Positions 50,945-61,308 of a stretch of DNA of 64,000 nucleotides are shown here, one piece after another. Every line of letters begins with the position of its first letter. The first letter of the stretch is position 1. The notes under the pieces were generated by a model, which was given only the letters and a program-made list of their open reading frames with translations, was not told where the DNA came from and did not search any database. This DNA comes from Plasmodium brasilianum. Taxonomy: Eukaryota; Apicomplexa; Aconoidasida; Haemosporida; Plasmodiidae. The stretch lies in the NCBI RefSeq assembly GCF_023973825.1, contig NC_090123.1:502001-566000 (forward strand), given 5' to 3'. Position numbers and translations under genes: made by a program.

Positions 50945-53486
50945 ATGGTTAGGCCTGAGTATGCTTCACCCCCCGATATTGTAAATTTGAATTAAAGAAC
51001 AAAATATTATACATTTAGCATGTTCATAACGTGCATACCTGTGCATATATACATACATGTACTTATATATATATATATATATCCGAAGTAACATTATTTC
51101 ATATTACATTACACCGTTCTCTGCAGTTTTACAACGAAGATGAAGCAAAAAAATACATTAGGAATTCGAGAATTAGAAATATACAGGCTCAAATGACTGA
51201 GAGAGCAATGGAGCTCCTTCTACTACCAGATGTACGTGAAAAATGTTAAATTTGAGTAATTAAAGATTATAATTATATAAAATGACAAAAGTGACAATTT
51301 ATTTATTTATTATTATTTTTTTTTTCTTCTTCCAAAGTCCCCATGTTTATTATTAGATATTGGATGTGGGTCAGGATTAAGTGGAATAACTCTAAATGAG
51401 TCGGATCATTTTTGGATAGGAATAGACATTAGCATTCATATGATAAGTAAGTTTAACTTTTATCCCTTCGTTCCTTTAAATTATATTACAATGTGACAAG
51501 CGATAATATTTATATATGTACATATTCACATTTACATTTACATAATATACTTTTTCTCTTTTCCAGAAGCAGGTTTGCAAAATGAAGCCCACCTTGGTGG
51601 AGACATGCTTTTAGCAGACATGGGAAAATGTAATTATTTTTATATGCCTATATATATATATGTATATATTTATTTATTTATATACACTAAAAAATACGAT
51701 TTAAATATGGTATGATGGACTCTGAATATTTTTATATTTGAATTATATCTCATTATCCGTGCTAGTTTCTTTGAAGTAACAAGTTGGTACTTCTAGAAGT
51801 GACTATTTTATGAAAACAGATGTCGCATTTAATTTAACTTTTTTAGTGCATTTATTTTATTATTTTACTTTTTTTTTTTTTTTGTGACGAATTAGTGATG
51901 AGGTTCCAATCTAACATTTTTGATGGAGTAGTCAGGTAGTTAAATAATCATTTTATTTATTCTATTATTTTTTTTTTTTTATTTTTGACACATTTAGTAA
52001 CTCACGTTGTTCAGAATATATATACTAGTATGTACATATATATAAAACGTTGTAATCATTATTTTGAATACATAATATTTATATACTAATGTATTAATGC
52101 TTTTCTGTAGTATATCTGCGTTACAGTGGTTGTGCAACTGGGATAAAAAAGAGGAAAGACCAATCTCCAGAATGATAACATTTTTTAAGTGGTTATGTGT
52201 CTGTCTAAAAAAAGGAGCCAGAGCTGTTAAATATAAAATCCCTAAAAAAAAAAAAGAAAGAAAAATATGTATATGAAAATACATGAATATATATATATAT
52301 ATATATGTATATATTATGACTTATTTGAATTTTCCTTGACGCTTTGTTTATTGACCATGTATAGAGATAGTTATACATACATTTTTCGATATAAAAACAC
52401 AATGAAAATAATTAGTAATTAGACTTAAAATTATGATATCATTTTTTTTTTTTATTAACATATGTGTTTATAGGTATTTCAATTTTATCCTGACTCAGCA
52501 GAACAAATAGAAGCACTCACAAAATTTGCGATGAGGGCTGGCTTTGGAGGCGGTGTTGTTGTTGACTATCCAAATTCGACAAAATCCAAAAAGTAAATAT
52601 TTGAGAAATTACAGTATAATGAATGTTTTTTTATTTTTTTTTTTCATTATATTTTTTATTATATTTTTTTTATTATTTTTTTTTTTTTTATATTTTTTAT
52701 TATATATTTTTTTCTTGCTATCACGTTCCCTTTAATTTGTGTTTCCATTTGTACAGAAGTTACGTACGGTTAATTCCGTTTTAATATCTCTCATTTTTTT
52801 TATTTCATGTTCAATTTATTCCTTAGATATTACTTGTGTTTATGGGAAGGATCATCGATGGTTTCACATCCTCCCAATCAAATAGAATATGAGGAAGATG
52901 AAGTTATTTCGTTGGAAAGGAGAAGGTAAAAAACGTGAATAAACAAATAAGCAAACAAAAATAATGCATACGCATATATGTATATGTCTATGTGCATATG
53001 CATTTTTGTATATGAGCCTTAATTACACACTTTGCAAAGAATGAATCCATTAAAGAAACATATGATATATATATCTAACCCTGGAAACATTTTCGTATGT
53101 TTTTATGTAGTCATAATAAGAAAGCAAAGAAGCAAATTAAGAAAAATAAAGAGTGGATTATGAAGAAAAAGGAACAAAGAAGAATGAAAGTAAGTGAATA
53201 TATTTTTCTTATTTATTAGTTCATTGAATTATTTTACCATTATGCATTTTACACTTTACATTTTACACTACCTTTTGCACATTACATCGGGAACATCAAA
53301 TCTAACACTTTACACATTACTCTTTACATTTCACTTTTATTTGCTTGTTCATAATTGCTTTTTTATTTATGTGTACATATTTTATTATTTCATATACATT
53401 CACTTTTCTCTTTTCTGTCTATTTAGGGGTTGCACGTGAAAAGAGATAGTAAATACACAGGAAGGAAAAGAAAGGGGAGATTTTAA
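50945..53486 (+). CDS. BUD23: 18S rRNA (guanine-N7)-methyltransferase BUD23
   Basis: Ten exons give 274 residues; human BUD23 (WBSCR22) has about 281. Exons: 50945-50980, 51127-51231, 51338-51446, 51567-51629, 51896-51935, 52111-52225, 52474-52592, 52827-52925, 53111-53189, 53427-53486. Every junction agrees in phase. Family landmarks are [20 protein letters not shown] at the start, the SAM-binding motif [13 protein letters not shown] (about 51-63), [64 protein letters not shown], and the basic tail [13 protein letters not shown]23 methylates a guanine of 18S rRNA and helps export and maturation of the small subunit; it usually works with TRMT112. The exon 6 donor (GTTAAA) and intron lengths are normal for the genus. 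Converges with the TAF10-like gene. Confidence 0.95.
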
Positions 53487-53895
53487 AAAGAATACAGAAC
53501 TTATAGTCCTATATGTACGTATATAATATGCTGTTATAAAATAATATTTTTTATTTTTTTTCGAAAGTGTAAGCGATTTTTAGTTTATGCTACATTTTTG
53601 TTCCTCGTGTATTTGTAATTTTATTTTATTTTTTTTTTTTTAATGCAACTGTCTTTTAATAAACATATTTATCAATAAAACATTACTGTTATCGTTTGAC
53701 TTAGAAAAAAAAAAAAAAAAGGTAAATAAAAGGATGAAAAGATGAACTAAATAATACATGTAATAATGCAGAAAATAAAATTTTCACCTATCATAAATGG
53801 CTTTTGAAAAAAAAAAAAAAGATTGCCATATATATGGTACTATATACACAAATGCAGAATATTCGAGGAGAAGAAATTTACTTGTTCTCATCCTT
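53487..53895. other. Convergent 3' spacer
   Basis: The 409 bp between the BUD23 and TAF10-like stop codons hold only A/T-rich sequence and poly(dA:dT) tracts, presumably both 3' UTRs. Confidence 0.6.
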
Positions 53896-54787
53896 CTATT
53901 CTAAAAACACATTTAAGTTTTTTGTAATTTCTTCACTTTTATAATTTTCATCAAATTCTTTTAACGCTTTAATTAGATCTTTATAGTTCAATTCCACCTA
54001 TAACGTGAAATATGCAAAAAAAAAAAAAAAAGTACTCATGTACGTATGTATGTACATATATGCGCATAGTTTTACTGCACAATATGATAACAAAATCTTT
54101 CTCTTCTACATGTAACATTACATGACTGAAAATAATATATACATTTATTTTGATATTTCTACTTTTTTTTTTTTTTATATGTTTGTGTACATTAGATGAA
54201 TTCTTATAATCTTTATCATTGTCCTTCAACTTTTCATTTGGCTGTAAGGTTAGCGAGTTGTTTATTAGCTGTATGGAAAAATAATATTAGAATATATTTT
54301 TATAAAGTTTATAAAAAATAAACTTATAAACGTGATAATATTCTTTCAATTTTTCGTCTTCATTTGTCTTTTCTTTTTTTTTAAACTATTACAGTGTCTA
54401 AGGACATATGTAAAATGAGCGATATTAATCTTAAGCAGGACTTTTCGGTAACTTTGCATCCGTTGAAAGAAAGATAATAGTCAATAAATTCTTCGCTAAA
54501 CTGATATAAACCGAAACACAAGGAAAATTGTGTCAAATGGTCTAATATCATACATAATACATTATACGCATAAACATGTACAAGCACGTACCCTCATGTA
54601 TACACACGTACATATCTATATCTATATCTATATATATAAATATATATAAACCTATAAATGTTCACACTATCTTTTGTTTGCTTAAGTTCATTTTCTACTT
54701 CATAGAATAGTATATTACCGTAGGTCTATTTTTCAGCAGTGTTTTTATTAATTGTTCATCATCCTCATTTACAAAATTATCATCCAT
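53896..54787 (-). CDS. TAF10-like TFIID/SAGA histone-fold subunit
   Basis: Four minus-strand exons (54787-54719, 54500-54393, 54268-54191, 53997-53896), all junctions phase 0, give 118 residues starting MDDNFVNEDDEQLIKTLLKN. The core resembles the TAF10 histone fold. RPTFSEEFIDYYLSFNGCKV matches the family pattern PTIPDxVTxYYLxxxGF, CLRLISLILHMSLDTLINNS matches RLISLAxQKFISDIAxDA, and after an acidic linker VELNYKDLIKALKEF matches YTLTMEDLxPALxEYGI. TAF10 is a TFIID and SAGA subunit that pairs with TAF3, TAF8 or SPT7 partners in the nucleus. The protein is short and diverged: the LISLAAQKF core is LISLILHMS here. The family call therefore rests on a remembered alignment. Gene structure confidence is high, identity moderate. 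Confidence 0.72.
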
Positions 54788-55869
54788 TATAAAAAATTCG
54801 CATAATTAAACTTTTCCTTTGTTGATATAGTATATCAGTTTATATATATCTCTTTTTCTTTCTTTTTTTTTTATATTTAAAAAAGAGCAAAATTATAAAA
54901 TTCTTTTTCGTATAACTACGTTTACCGAATAATTATATGATGGATAAAGCGGAAAATTTCCTTATGAGAAATTATAAAATTACAAAATCAGATTATAAAA
55001 ATATAAACTTAGATATATATATAACATGTTACATGTATAAGATAAATTTTGCTAAAAGGGTAAAAGGAAATCCAGTTTTTAAAATTTTTTTTTTAATTTT
55101 ATTTTAATTCTACTTTAATTATTTATTTTTAGTATTATACGTAACATGCTAAATAACATTAACAATAAGCGCATTCTCTATATATTATATATAATCTGCA
55201 TACATTCGGATTTGCTTTTTCATTTTTTTAGAGGTCAGTTGCTTCATTCTGTAATTTATTTACATTTATACGTTTTTATATAATTTTTACTTCATTAGTA
55301 TCCATATTTTTGTTATTTTATTTTGCTCATCAATTTACTCCATATATTTTGCCTTCATCCCTAGTAGCTTTCTTAACTTAAAATTATTAAAAACTTTTTA
55401 TTTGGTGAAAATATTGTTACACTAGGCTGAATAAAAGAAGAAATTGTGTAATGTTTTTTTCCTTTTTATTTATATTTTGTTAAATAAAAAGATTATTTGC
55501 AAATTAAATTCTCAGGAAAACTGTGAGATAATAACAGTCCATGTAAAATCCTTTTATTTATGTATATATAATAGAAAATTATAAATTTGTTTTTTATTTT
55601 GCTCCTTAATTGTACTGAATTTTTTTTTTTTTTAAAATTAAAATAATACAGTTTACAATGTACATTCACTGTTAGTTAACTTGAAACAGTTTAACTGTTT
55701 TTTTTTTTTTTTTTACTTTTATTATTAGATTCCTTTTTATAAAATAGGAATAATTTTATTTTTCAGTGCGTATATACAAATACTGAAAAAAAAAAAAAAA
55801 ACTAAAAATGAATTATACCGTTGACAATGAACAGATTAAAATGGAAAATTAAAATAAAACCAACCTTAA

Positions 55870-55907
<38 letters not shown>

Positions 55908-56523
55908 ATGTATATTAATACACATATTAGTGTACACACTTAAGATTATTACTTTTTCAAATTTTTATCCTTTGAAAATGTCTTCTTTTTCAACTAGTAA
56001 AACGGTAATTATCTAATGAAATGAGGAAAAATAAAAAAATTTCGATCTAATTTTTTTTTGTTTTTTTTTGTTCCTTTTTTGTTCTTTTTTTTTGATTTTT
56101 TGTTTTTTTTTTGCGTTTGACGTTAATTATAACCATTGTTATGCTTATTTTTTGGAAAATTAAATTTGTCGTTATAAATGAAAAATAAAAAAAAAAATTA
56201 ATCATTTTTATGTTTTCCACTAAATAACATCATAAGTGAACTGTGTTTCAAATAAGACGGAAAGGGAACAAGATAGAACAAAAAAAAAAAAAAAGTAAAA
56301 TAAAATTACATAAAATAAAGTAAAATAGCGCAAAATAAAGCAAAATAAAATGAATTAATTTATGTAACACTCTTGTCTTGTTATGAAATAGAGAAAAAAA
56401 TATATATATATAACAAAAAAAGATAAACAATATTTTTCCCAATTTTTGCGTTTATCTTCAAATAAAAAAGTAATATTTAGGTACACAAAGTGATAAAAAA
56501 AAAAAATTAACAAATCTTTAAAC
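54788..56523. other. Divergent intergenic region
   Basis: About 1.7 kb between the starts of the TAF10-like gene (-) and the Asn-rich gene (+), presumably holding both promoters. Contains poly(dT) at about 55699-55715, poly(dA) at 55786-55800 and a (TA)n microsatellite at 55874-55904. No gene seen. Confidence 0.6.
55874..55904. repeat. (TA)n microsatellite
   Basis: About 15 uninterrupted TA units upstream of the Asn-rich gene. Confidence 0.9.
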
Positions 56524-58632
56524 ATGTTAAGGGTGAACGTGAATAATAAATCTACTGTTTCACCTGGAAAGTCAGGCGACTATTCCAGTGACAATAACCA
56601 CGACGTTGTGGAAAACACACATAATAATGATATACCAGATGATAATATTCTATCTGCTAATAATAACAATTATAATATCCATAAAAATAATGTAAATTCT
56701 GCAATTGAGATTAAAGATAATAGTATTAGTAGTAGTGGGGATAACAACGATATATCTACTCTTCACATTACAGTTTCAGATAACTCGACGAATGTTTCTC
56801 TTTCAAAAAATAATAGCAATGATGATGACAATTATGTTGAATATGAAAAGTATAACTTAAATAAAAAAAGTAGTAGCGATAATTTTTTATCGCATAAATC
56901 TGATCATAGCGTATCTATACATGCTCAAGAAAATGAAGAAACATATAAAGAAAGAACAAAATACAATAAAAAAAAAAGTAGTTTTTTTCATGAAAAATCT
57001 CCAGAATTTAATAATAATTACCCTTCTTACTTTAACACCTTGAATGATAATACAGTTAATAATCCCAATCGGAATTATATGACAGTCCCTCGGAAAAATA
57101 AATTTGATAGTGATGTTCATTTACATAATATGGATAAATTAGATGGTGCTAATCGCGTAAACGAAATAAATTCTGCTAACTGTGATATATCTTCTAATGA
57201 ACATAATGATGATAAAAGAAACATAAGTAACTGTGGAAGTGATGATTATTCTTCCCAACGTGTGGATAACTCGGGGCAACCTAATAAAGATCTACAAATG
57301 GAAAACGAAATAAAGTCATGTAAACTTAGTCAAAATTGTGAAAATAGCCCGTTAGACAAAAACCAAAAAAAAACAGAACAAATGGATAGATCAGGTGAAA
57401 AAAGATTAAGTGAAGATATTGAAACTTACAATACGCATTTATGTAACAATGGAAGAAATGATACACACAGATATAATTACATTACACAAGATATACATCA
57501 GGATTTTCATGTTAATCGAGAGAGAGCTATGAGTCACGCGAAAATATTTGATTATGTAGAATATAATAATGGTCCAGATAATATAATATGTAGACAAAAA
57601 GATAAAAGAAAAAATACTTTTATTCCCAAATATAAAAATTTATCAGCTAAGGAAATTCATTATAACAGTTTGTCAGGAAATGACAACATAACTATTTTAG
57701 CTGCTAATAAAATAAAATTAGATCTTAATAAATTATCGGAATCGAATCAAGATGCTCTACCAGATGTTTATCCTTTTCATTTGTCTAAAGATTTAAAAAG
57801 TGAAAAGAATGAAGATAAGCTAGTACATTTAGAAAAATTATATCCAACTAACTATAATTATATAAATAATTATAGTAAAAATAATTGTGATATAACAATA
57901 CAGCAGAGAAGATACAACATGAACTCAAGTCATATATTTGACTATGATGAATATGAAAAGAAAGAAGAAAATAATGAAAAAAATAATCCTATAAATATAG
58001 AATCATATATGGATAAACAAAATATAGACACAGAAAAAGAAGAAAAAAGAAAGCTAAACCCATTCTATACTGATTTATTTGGTAGAAAAACTCCAGATAT
58101 AAATCAGAATGTACAATGTGAAAAAATTATGCCAACTACTATGAACTGTAATTGGATGTATTGTCCTGTTGATGGTAAAAAGTACACAGCACAAATGTAC
58201 AAATCAGCTGAATATTTGGAATACAACAGAAAAGAAAATTTCCATAGAAAATCCTATTTTGATAAAGATGGTTATGACAAAAAACAACGTCTTCTCGAAG
58301 CAATGCAAAAAGGAACAAGGGCTTCATTACAAGTACATCTACAATCCAATTTACAGGATGATAAAACTTATAATCTCGAATATTATAATAATGTTGAAGC
58401 AACTTATTTATCCTTACAAAATATTAAAGAATCCTTAAGTGATGACGAAATAAAGCAAGTCATAAAAAAAAGCGGTGCATACATAGTTACGTATGAACCT
58501 GAATATGATCTATTTTCCAACAAGAGAAAGAGTAACGCCAAATTAGTAATAAGGCATGCTAATGGGAAAGAAACCCTAAATTTATTATTAAGTTTGTTAT
58601 CTCAGCTAGATATAAAAGCTCAAGTTATGTGA
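56524..58632 (+). CDS. Conserved-looking Asn-rich protein of unknown function
   Basis: One exon encodes 702 residues. I do not recognise the family. No signal peptide or membrane segment is visible. Residues 1-330 are polar and Asn/Ser/Asp-rich. A short motif occurs twice, IFDYVEY at about 341-347 and IFDYDEY at about 471-477, and may be a repeated binding site. From about residue 525 the composition becomes balanced and looks folded: NPFYTDLFGRKTPDINQ, a Cys-containing stretch NWMYCPVDGKKYTAQMYKSA, then DDEIKQVIKKSGAYIVTYEP and a C-terminal LNLLLSLLSQLDIKAQVM. The switch from low complexity to ordered sequence suggests that the C-terminal 170 residues carry the function. Start chosen at the first ATG after a long A/T-rich leader; the frame is intact. 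Confidence 0.85.
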   Translation: MLRVNVNNKSTVSPGKSGDYSSDNNHDVVENTHNNDIPDDNILSANNNNYNIHKNNVNSAIEIKDNSISSSGDNNDISTLHITVSDNSTNVSLSKNNSNDDDNYVEYEKYNLNKKSSSDNFLSHKSDHSVSIHAQENEETYKERTKYNKKKSSFFHEKSPEFNNNYPSYFNTLNDNTVNNPNRNYMTVPRKNKFDSDVHLHNMDKLDGANRVNEINSANCDISSNEHNDDKRNISNCGSDDYSSQRVDNSGQPNKDLQMENEIKSCKLSQNCENSPLDKNQKKTEQMDRSGEKRLSEDIETYNTHLCNNGRNDTHRYNYITQDIHQDFHVNRERAMSHAKIFDYVEYNNGPDNIICRQKDKRKNTFIPKYKNLSAKEIHYNSLSGNDNITILAANKIKLDLNKLSESNQDALPDVYPFHLSKDLKSEKNEDKLVHLEKLYPTNYNYINNYSKNNCDITIQQRRYNMNSSHIFDYDEYEKKEENNEKNNPINIESYMDKQNIDTEKEEKRKLNPFYTDLFGRKTPDINQNVQCEKIMPTTMNCNWMYCPVDGKKYTAQMYKSAEYLEYNRKENFHRKSYFDKDGYDKKQRLLEAMQKGTRASLQVHLQSNLQDDKTYNLEYYNNVEATYLSLQNIKESLSDDEIKQVIKKSGAYIVTYEPEYDLFSNKRKSNAKLVIRHANGKETLNLLLSLLSQLDIKAQVM

Positions 58633-59069
58633 CCATGCGTGTGTGTAGATATAATACTCTCATTTATCATTTCACATTTCCGAAATACCTTTTTCCTGCA
58701 TATATATTTAATAATTGTTCAGGAAATATCCACATAAGGATATATATATATTTTTTTTTTCTTCTTCCTTTTATGAAAATTCACTAAATAAAAAATTCAT
58801 TTAAAGTTAATGTTGAACTTGAAGTTAATTCTTCTTTTTTCTTTTTTTTTATACGTAATATAATGATAAGGTAATTTAATTAAAACATATCCAAGTGAAC
58901 AATAATGGAAAAATAAAAATAAATAAATAATGTATATCTATATATATACATACATATATACATCATACATACATCATGAATACATTTAAACAGAATAAAA
59001 AAGGAATATGAACGTGTACACTAAAAAAAAAGAAATATTAAAAAATAACTGCAGCACGTTAAAGACAAG
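58633..59069. other. Convergent 3' spacer
   Basis: About 440 bp between the stop codons of the Asn-rich gene (+) and the RBIS-like gene (-). A/T-rich with poly(dT) tracts; nothing else seen. Confidence 0.55.
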
Positions 59070-60478
59070 TCATCTTCTTCTAAATTTTCTTCTTTTATGT
59101 TTTTGAAAGTCCCTTCTTGTCCTACTTTTTATCTGAAAAATGGTAAAAGGGGGTTTTCGTTTACAGTGCATTAAATTGTACAAATTTACATATGTGCGTC
59201 TTCCTGTATATATATGTATGCATATGTCTGCATGTGTATATATGTATCTATATGTAAGTGCATATATTCAAATGCTTGTGCTTGCTTTTATATATATATA
59301 TATATATAGAAGGAGACACTGTAACAGATGCACAGAATTGCATATACAGAAGTATGGTGTCGTCAATTTTCTATTGAAAAAAAATGGAAAGAACATAATG
59401 TGACATACCATAAAATAAAATTACTTTATACTGTACATATATACAATATATTTCGCATATATTTACATTTCATTCAAAAACAAAATTAAACGAAACTGTC
59501 TGCACATAGGTTTATTAAAATTTATATTTTACATATTCATTAAATATAATAATTACATTACTTCTTATACATTTGTTGGTTCACACATGTAATGTTAATA
59601 ATAAAAATACAAAATTTCATGGATAAATTTATAAAAAAAGCATTTTCTTCAATTTTAGCAAATGTTATATTATGTAGATACAAAAAAAAAAAAAATAAAA
59701 ATTAGCTACTTTTGGACTATTCATAATATTTTTGCTGTTCCAGTGTTTTACCTTTTTTTTTTTTTTTTTTCTTTTTAACTTTTTACGCGTTCGTATAATT
59801 TTTTCTTCTATTGAACCTTCTTTTTGTAATGAATATTCATCTTCTTTTAAAGACATTTTTTGAAACTATTTAAAAAAGGAAAACAGAAGTAAATATGCAT
59901 TTAACTGTAAAATATCTATTGGCTTAAATATAAGCCTTATATATATAAAATAGGCCATGTTTGAAAAGAATATGCATATGCATATATATATATATATATA
60001 GATATATAACTATATACATTAAGATATAAAAATATAAAATAATATATATATAGATATAAATGAATGTGTACTAAAGTATACATTTATTAGGTTTTCTTCA
60101 AACGCTTTATCAAAGAAGTTCGCTTCTTTATTAATTAAACGCCACTAATAAATTAAAAAAAATATATATATTAGTATTAAAATGGAATCTAGTATTATAC
60201 TGTTATACTGTATTTGTATTTAAGTGACAAAAAGGAAATTCGTTTAGGGGGAAAATGAATTTTAATTAAAAAAAAAATATATATAAGTAAATTTTAAAAT
60301 AACAGCAAATAAAAATTATAATAGATATTTGCGTTCTATATTAAAAAGCAGCGGTGTGTTAGTTTTCCTTAAAATTTTTCTTCTTTAAGTGTACTTTTAA
60401 AGACGGTTTATTTTTTAATTGTGTATTTGCAACATTATGTTGAACATTCCTTTTATTTGTGTTACTGTTTTTACCCAT
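59070..60478 (-). CDS. RBIS (C8orf59)-like ribosome biogenesis factor, five exons
   Basis: Proposed exons on the minus strand: 60478-60395, 60144-60082, 59865-59752, 59370 to about 59320, and 59132-59070, about 124 residues. All junctions are phase 0 with GT..AG borders and T-rich acceptors. The start MGKNSNTNKRNVQHNVANTQ resembles human RBIS (MAKNK.., RNVFH). LKWRLINKEANFFDKAFEEN aligns with its VNRVNKAF region, followed by FQKMSLKEDEYSLQKEGSIE. KIDDTILLYMQF may match the RBIS end (VDEATRLMALL). A basic tail, IKSRTRRDFQKHKRRKFRRR, follows and would suit a nucleolar protein. Exons 4 and 5 are less sure: the exon 4 donor could be at 59319 (GTGTCT) or 59325 (GTTACA). RBIS works in 60S pre-ribosome maturation. 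No single reading frame shows this gene, so it is easy to miss. Confidence 0.55.
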
Positions 60479-61308
60479 TTGGTTAAATTACAAAATACAG
60501 CTTTTTCTTTTTTTTCTTTTTTTTTCTATTTCAATTTTAACTTTTACTTTTTCTAAAAAAAAAAGTCTTTTATTTTCTTATAAATGAAAAGTTTATTTTA
60601 TTAGCAATAAATAATTCCTTGTATATATATTTACTTACAAAATAGTATGATGTATGTATATATATACATATACATATGTAAATGGTATATAAAATAAAAT
60701 ACACCATATATAAATAGTAATACTTTTCTTTTTTAAAGCAAACATTATTTTTTTTCATTTATAAAAATAAAAGTAAAAATAAAAAACACAGTTAATATTA
60801 TTACATTTTCAAAAAAGAAATATAAACATTATAATGTAGATAATAATATATGGGGAAAAAAAAAAAAATTGTTATTGAACATTCGATAATTCTCAAAAAA
60901 AAAATACATATATATAATTCTACATAAAATGAATAAAAGTTTAAAATTTCTCATTTACTTTTCTTCACTATTTAAATCTAAATTTAAATTTTCAGTAATT
61001 CCTTTTTATTCTGTTTATTTTGTTTTATTGTGTTTGTTTTATTTTGTTTTATTTTGGTTTATTTTGTTTTATTTTGTTTTATTTTGATTTATTTTGTTTT
61101 ATTTTGATTTATTTTGATTTATTTTGTTTTATTTTTGTTTTATTTTTATTTTATTTTATTTTGTTTTATTTTGTTTTATTTTTTTTTTATTTTTTTTTAT
61201 TTTTATTTTTATTTATTTTTTTTGGGCTCTAAATTTTTTTCAACACTGCTTTCAATTTTGATTCCCTGCATGTTTTTCAAATCCCAGAAATTCATTTAAC
61301 CAATTTCT
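60479..61308. other. Intergenic: RBIS-like upstream region and coiled-coil gene 3' region
   Basis: About 830 bp, largely A/T-rich. Contains the ttttgtttta repeat (61010-61222). A stretch at 61233-61308 has higher G+C than its surroundings and may be part of the 3' exon of the coiled-coil gene. Confidence 0.5.
61010..61222. repeat. Tandem 10-bp repeat (ttttgtttta variants)
   Basis: About 20 degenerate copies of a roughly 10-bp unit (ttttgtttta, ttttgattta, ttttggttta) form a strongly strand-asymmetric T/G-rich tract. The Phe/Leu/Tyr-rich plus-strand frames over it are shadows of the repeat. Confidence 0.85.

Noticed and set aside
59140..59403. 87-codon plus-strand frame ending RRHCNRCTELHIQKYG..
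   Set aside because: The CNRC..HIQK string briefly recalls ribosomal protein L37e, but the second Cys pair and the rest are absent; the minus strand here fits an RBIS-like exon.
61020..61299. Phe/Tyr/Leu-rich plus-strand frames
   Set aside because: Shadows of the ttttgtttta repeat.
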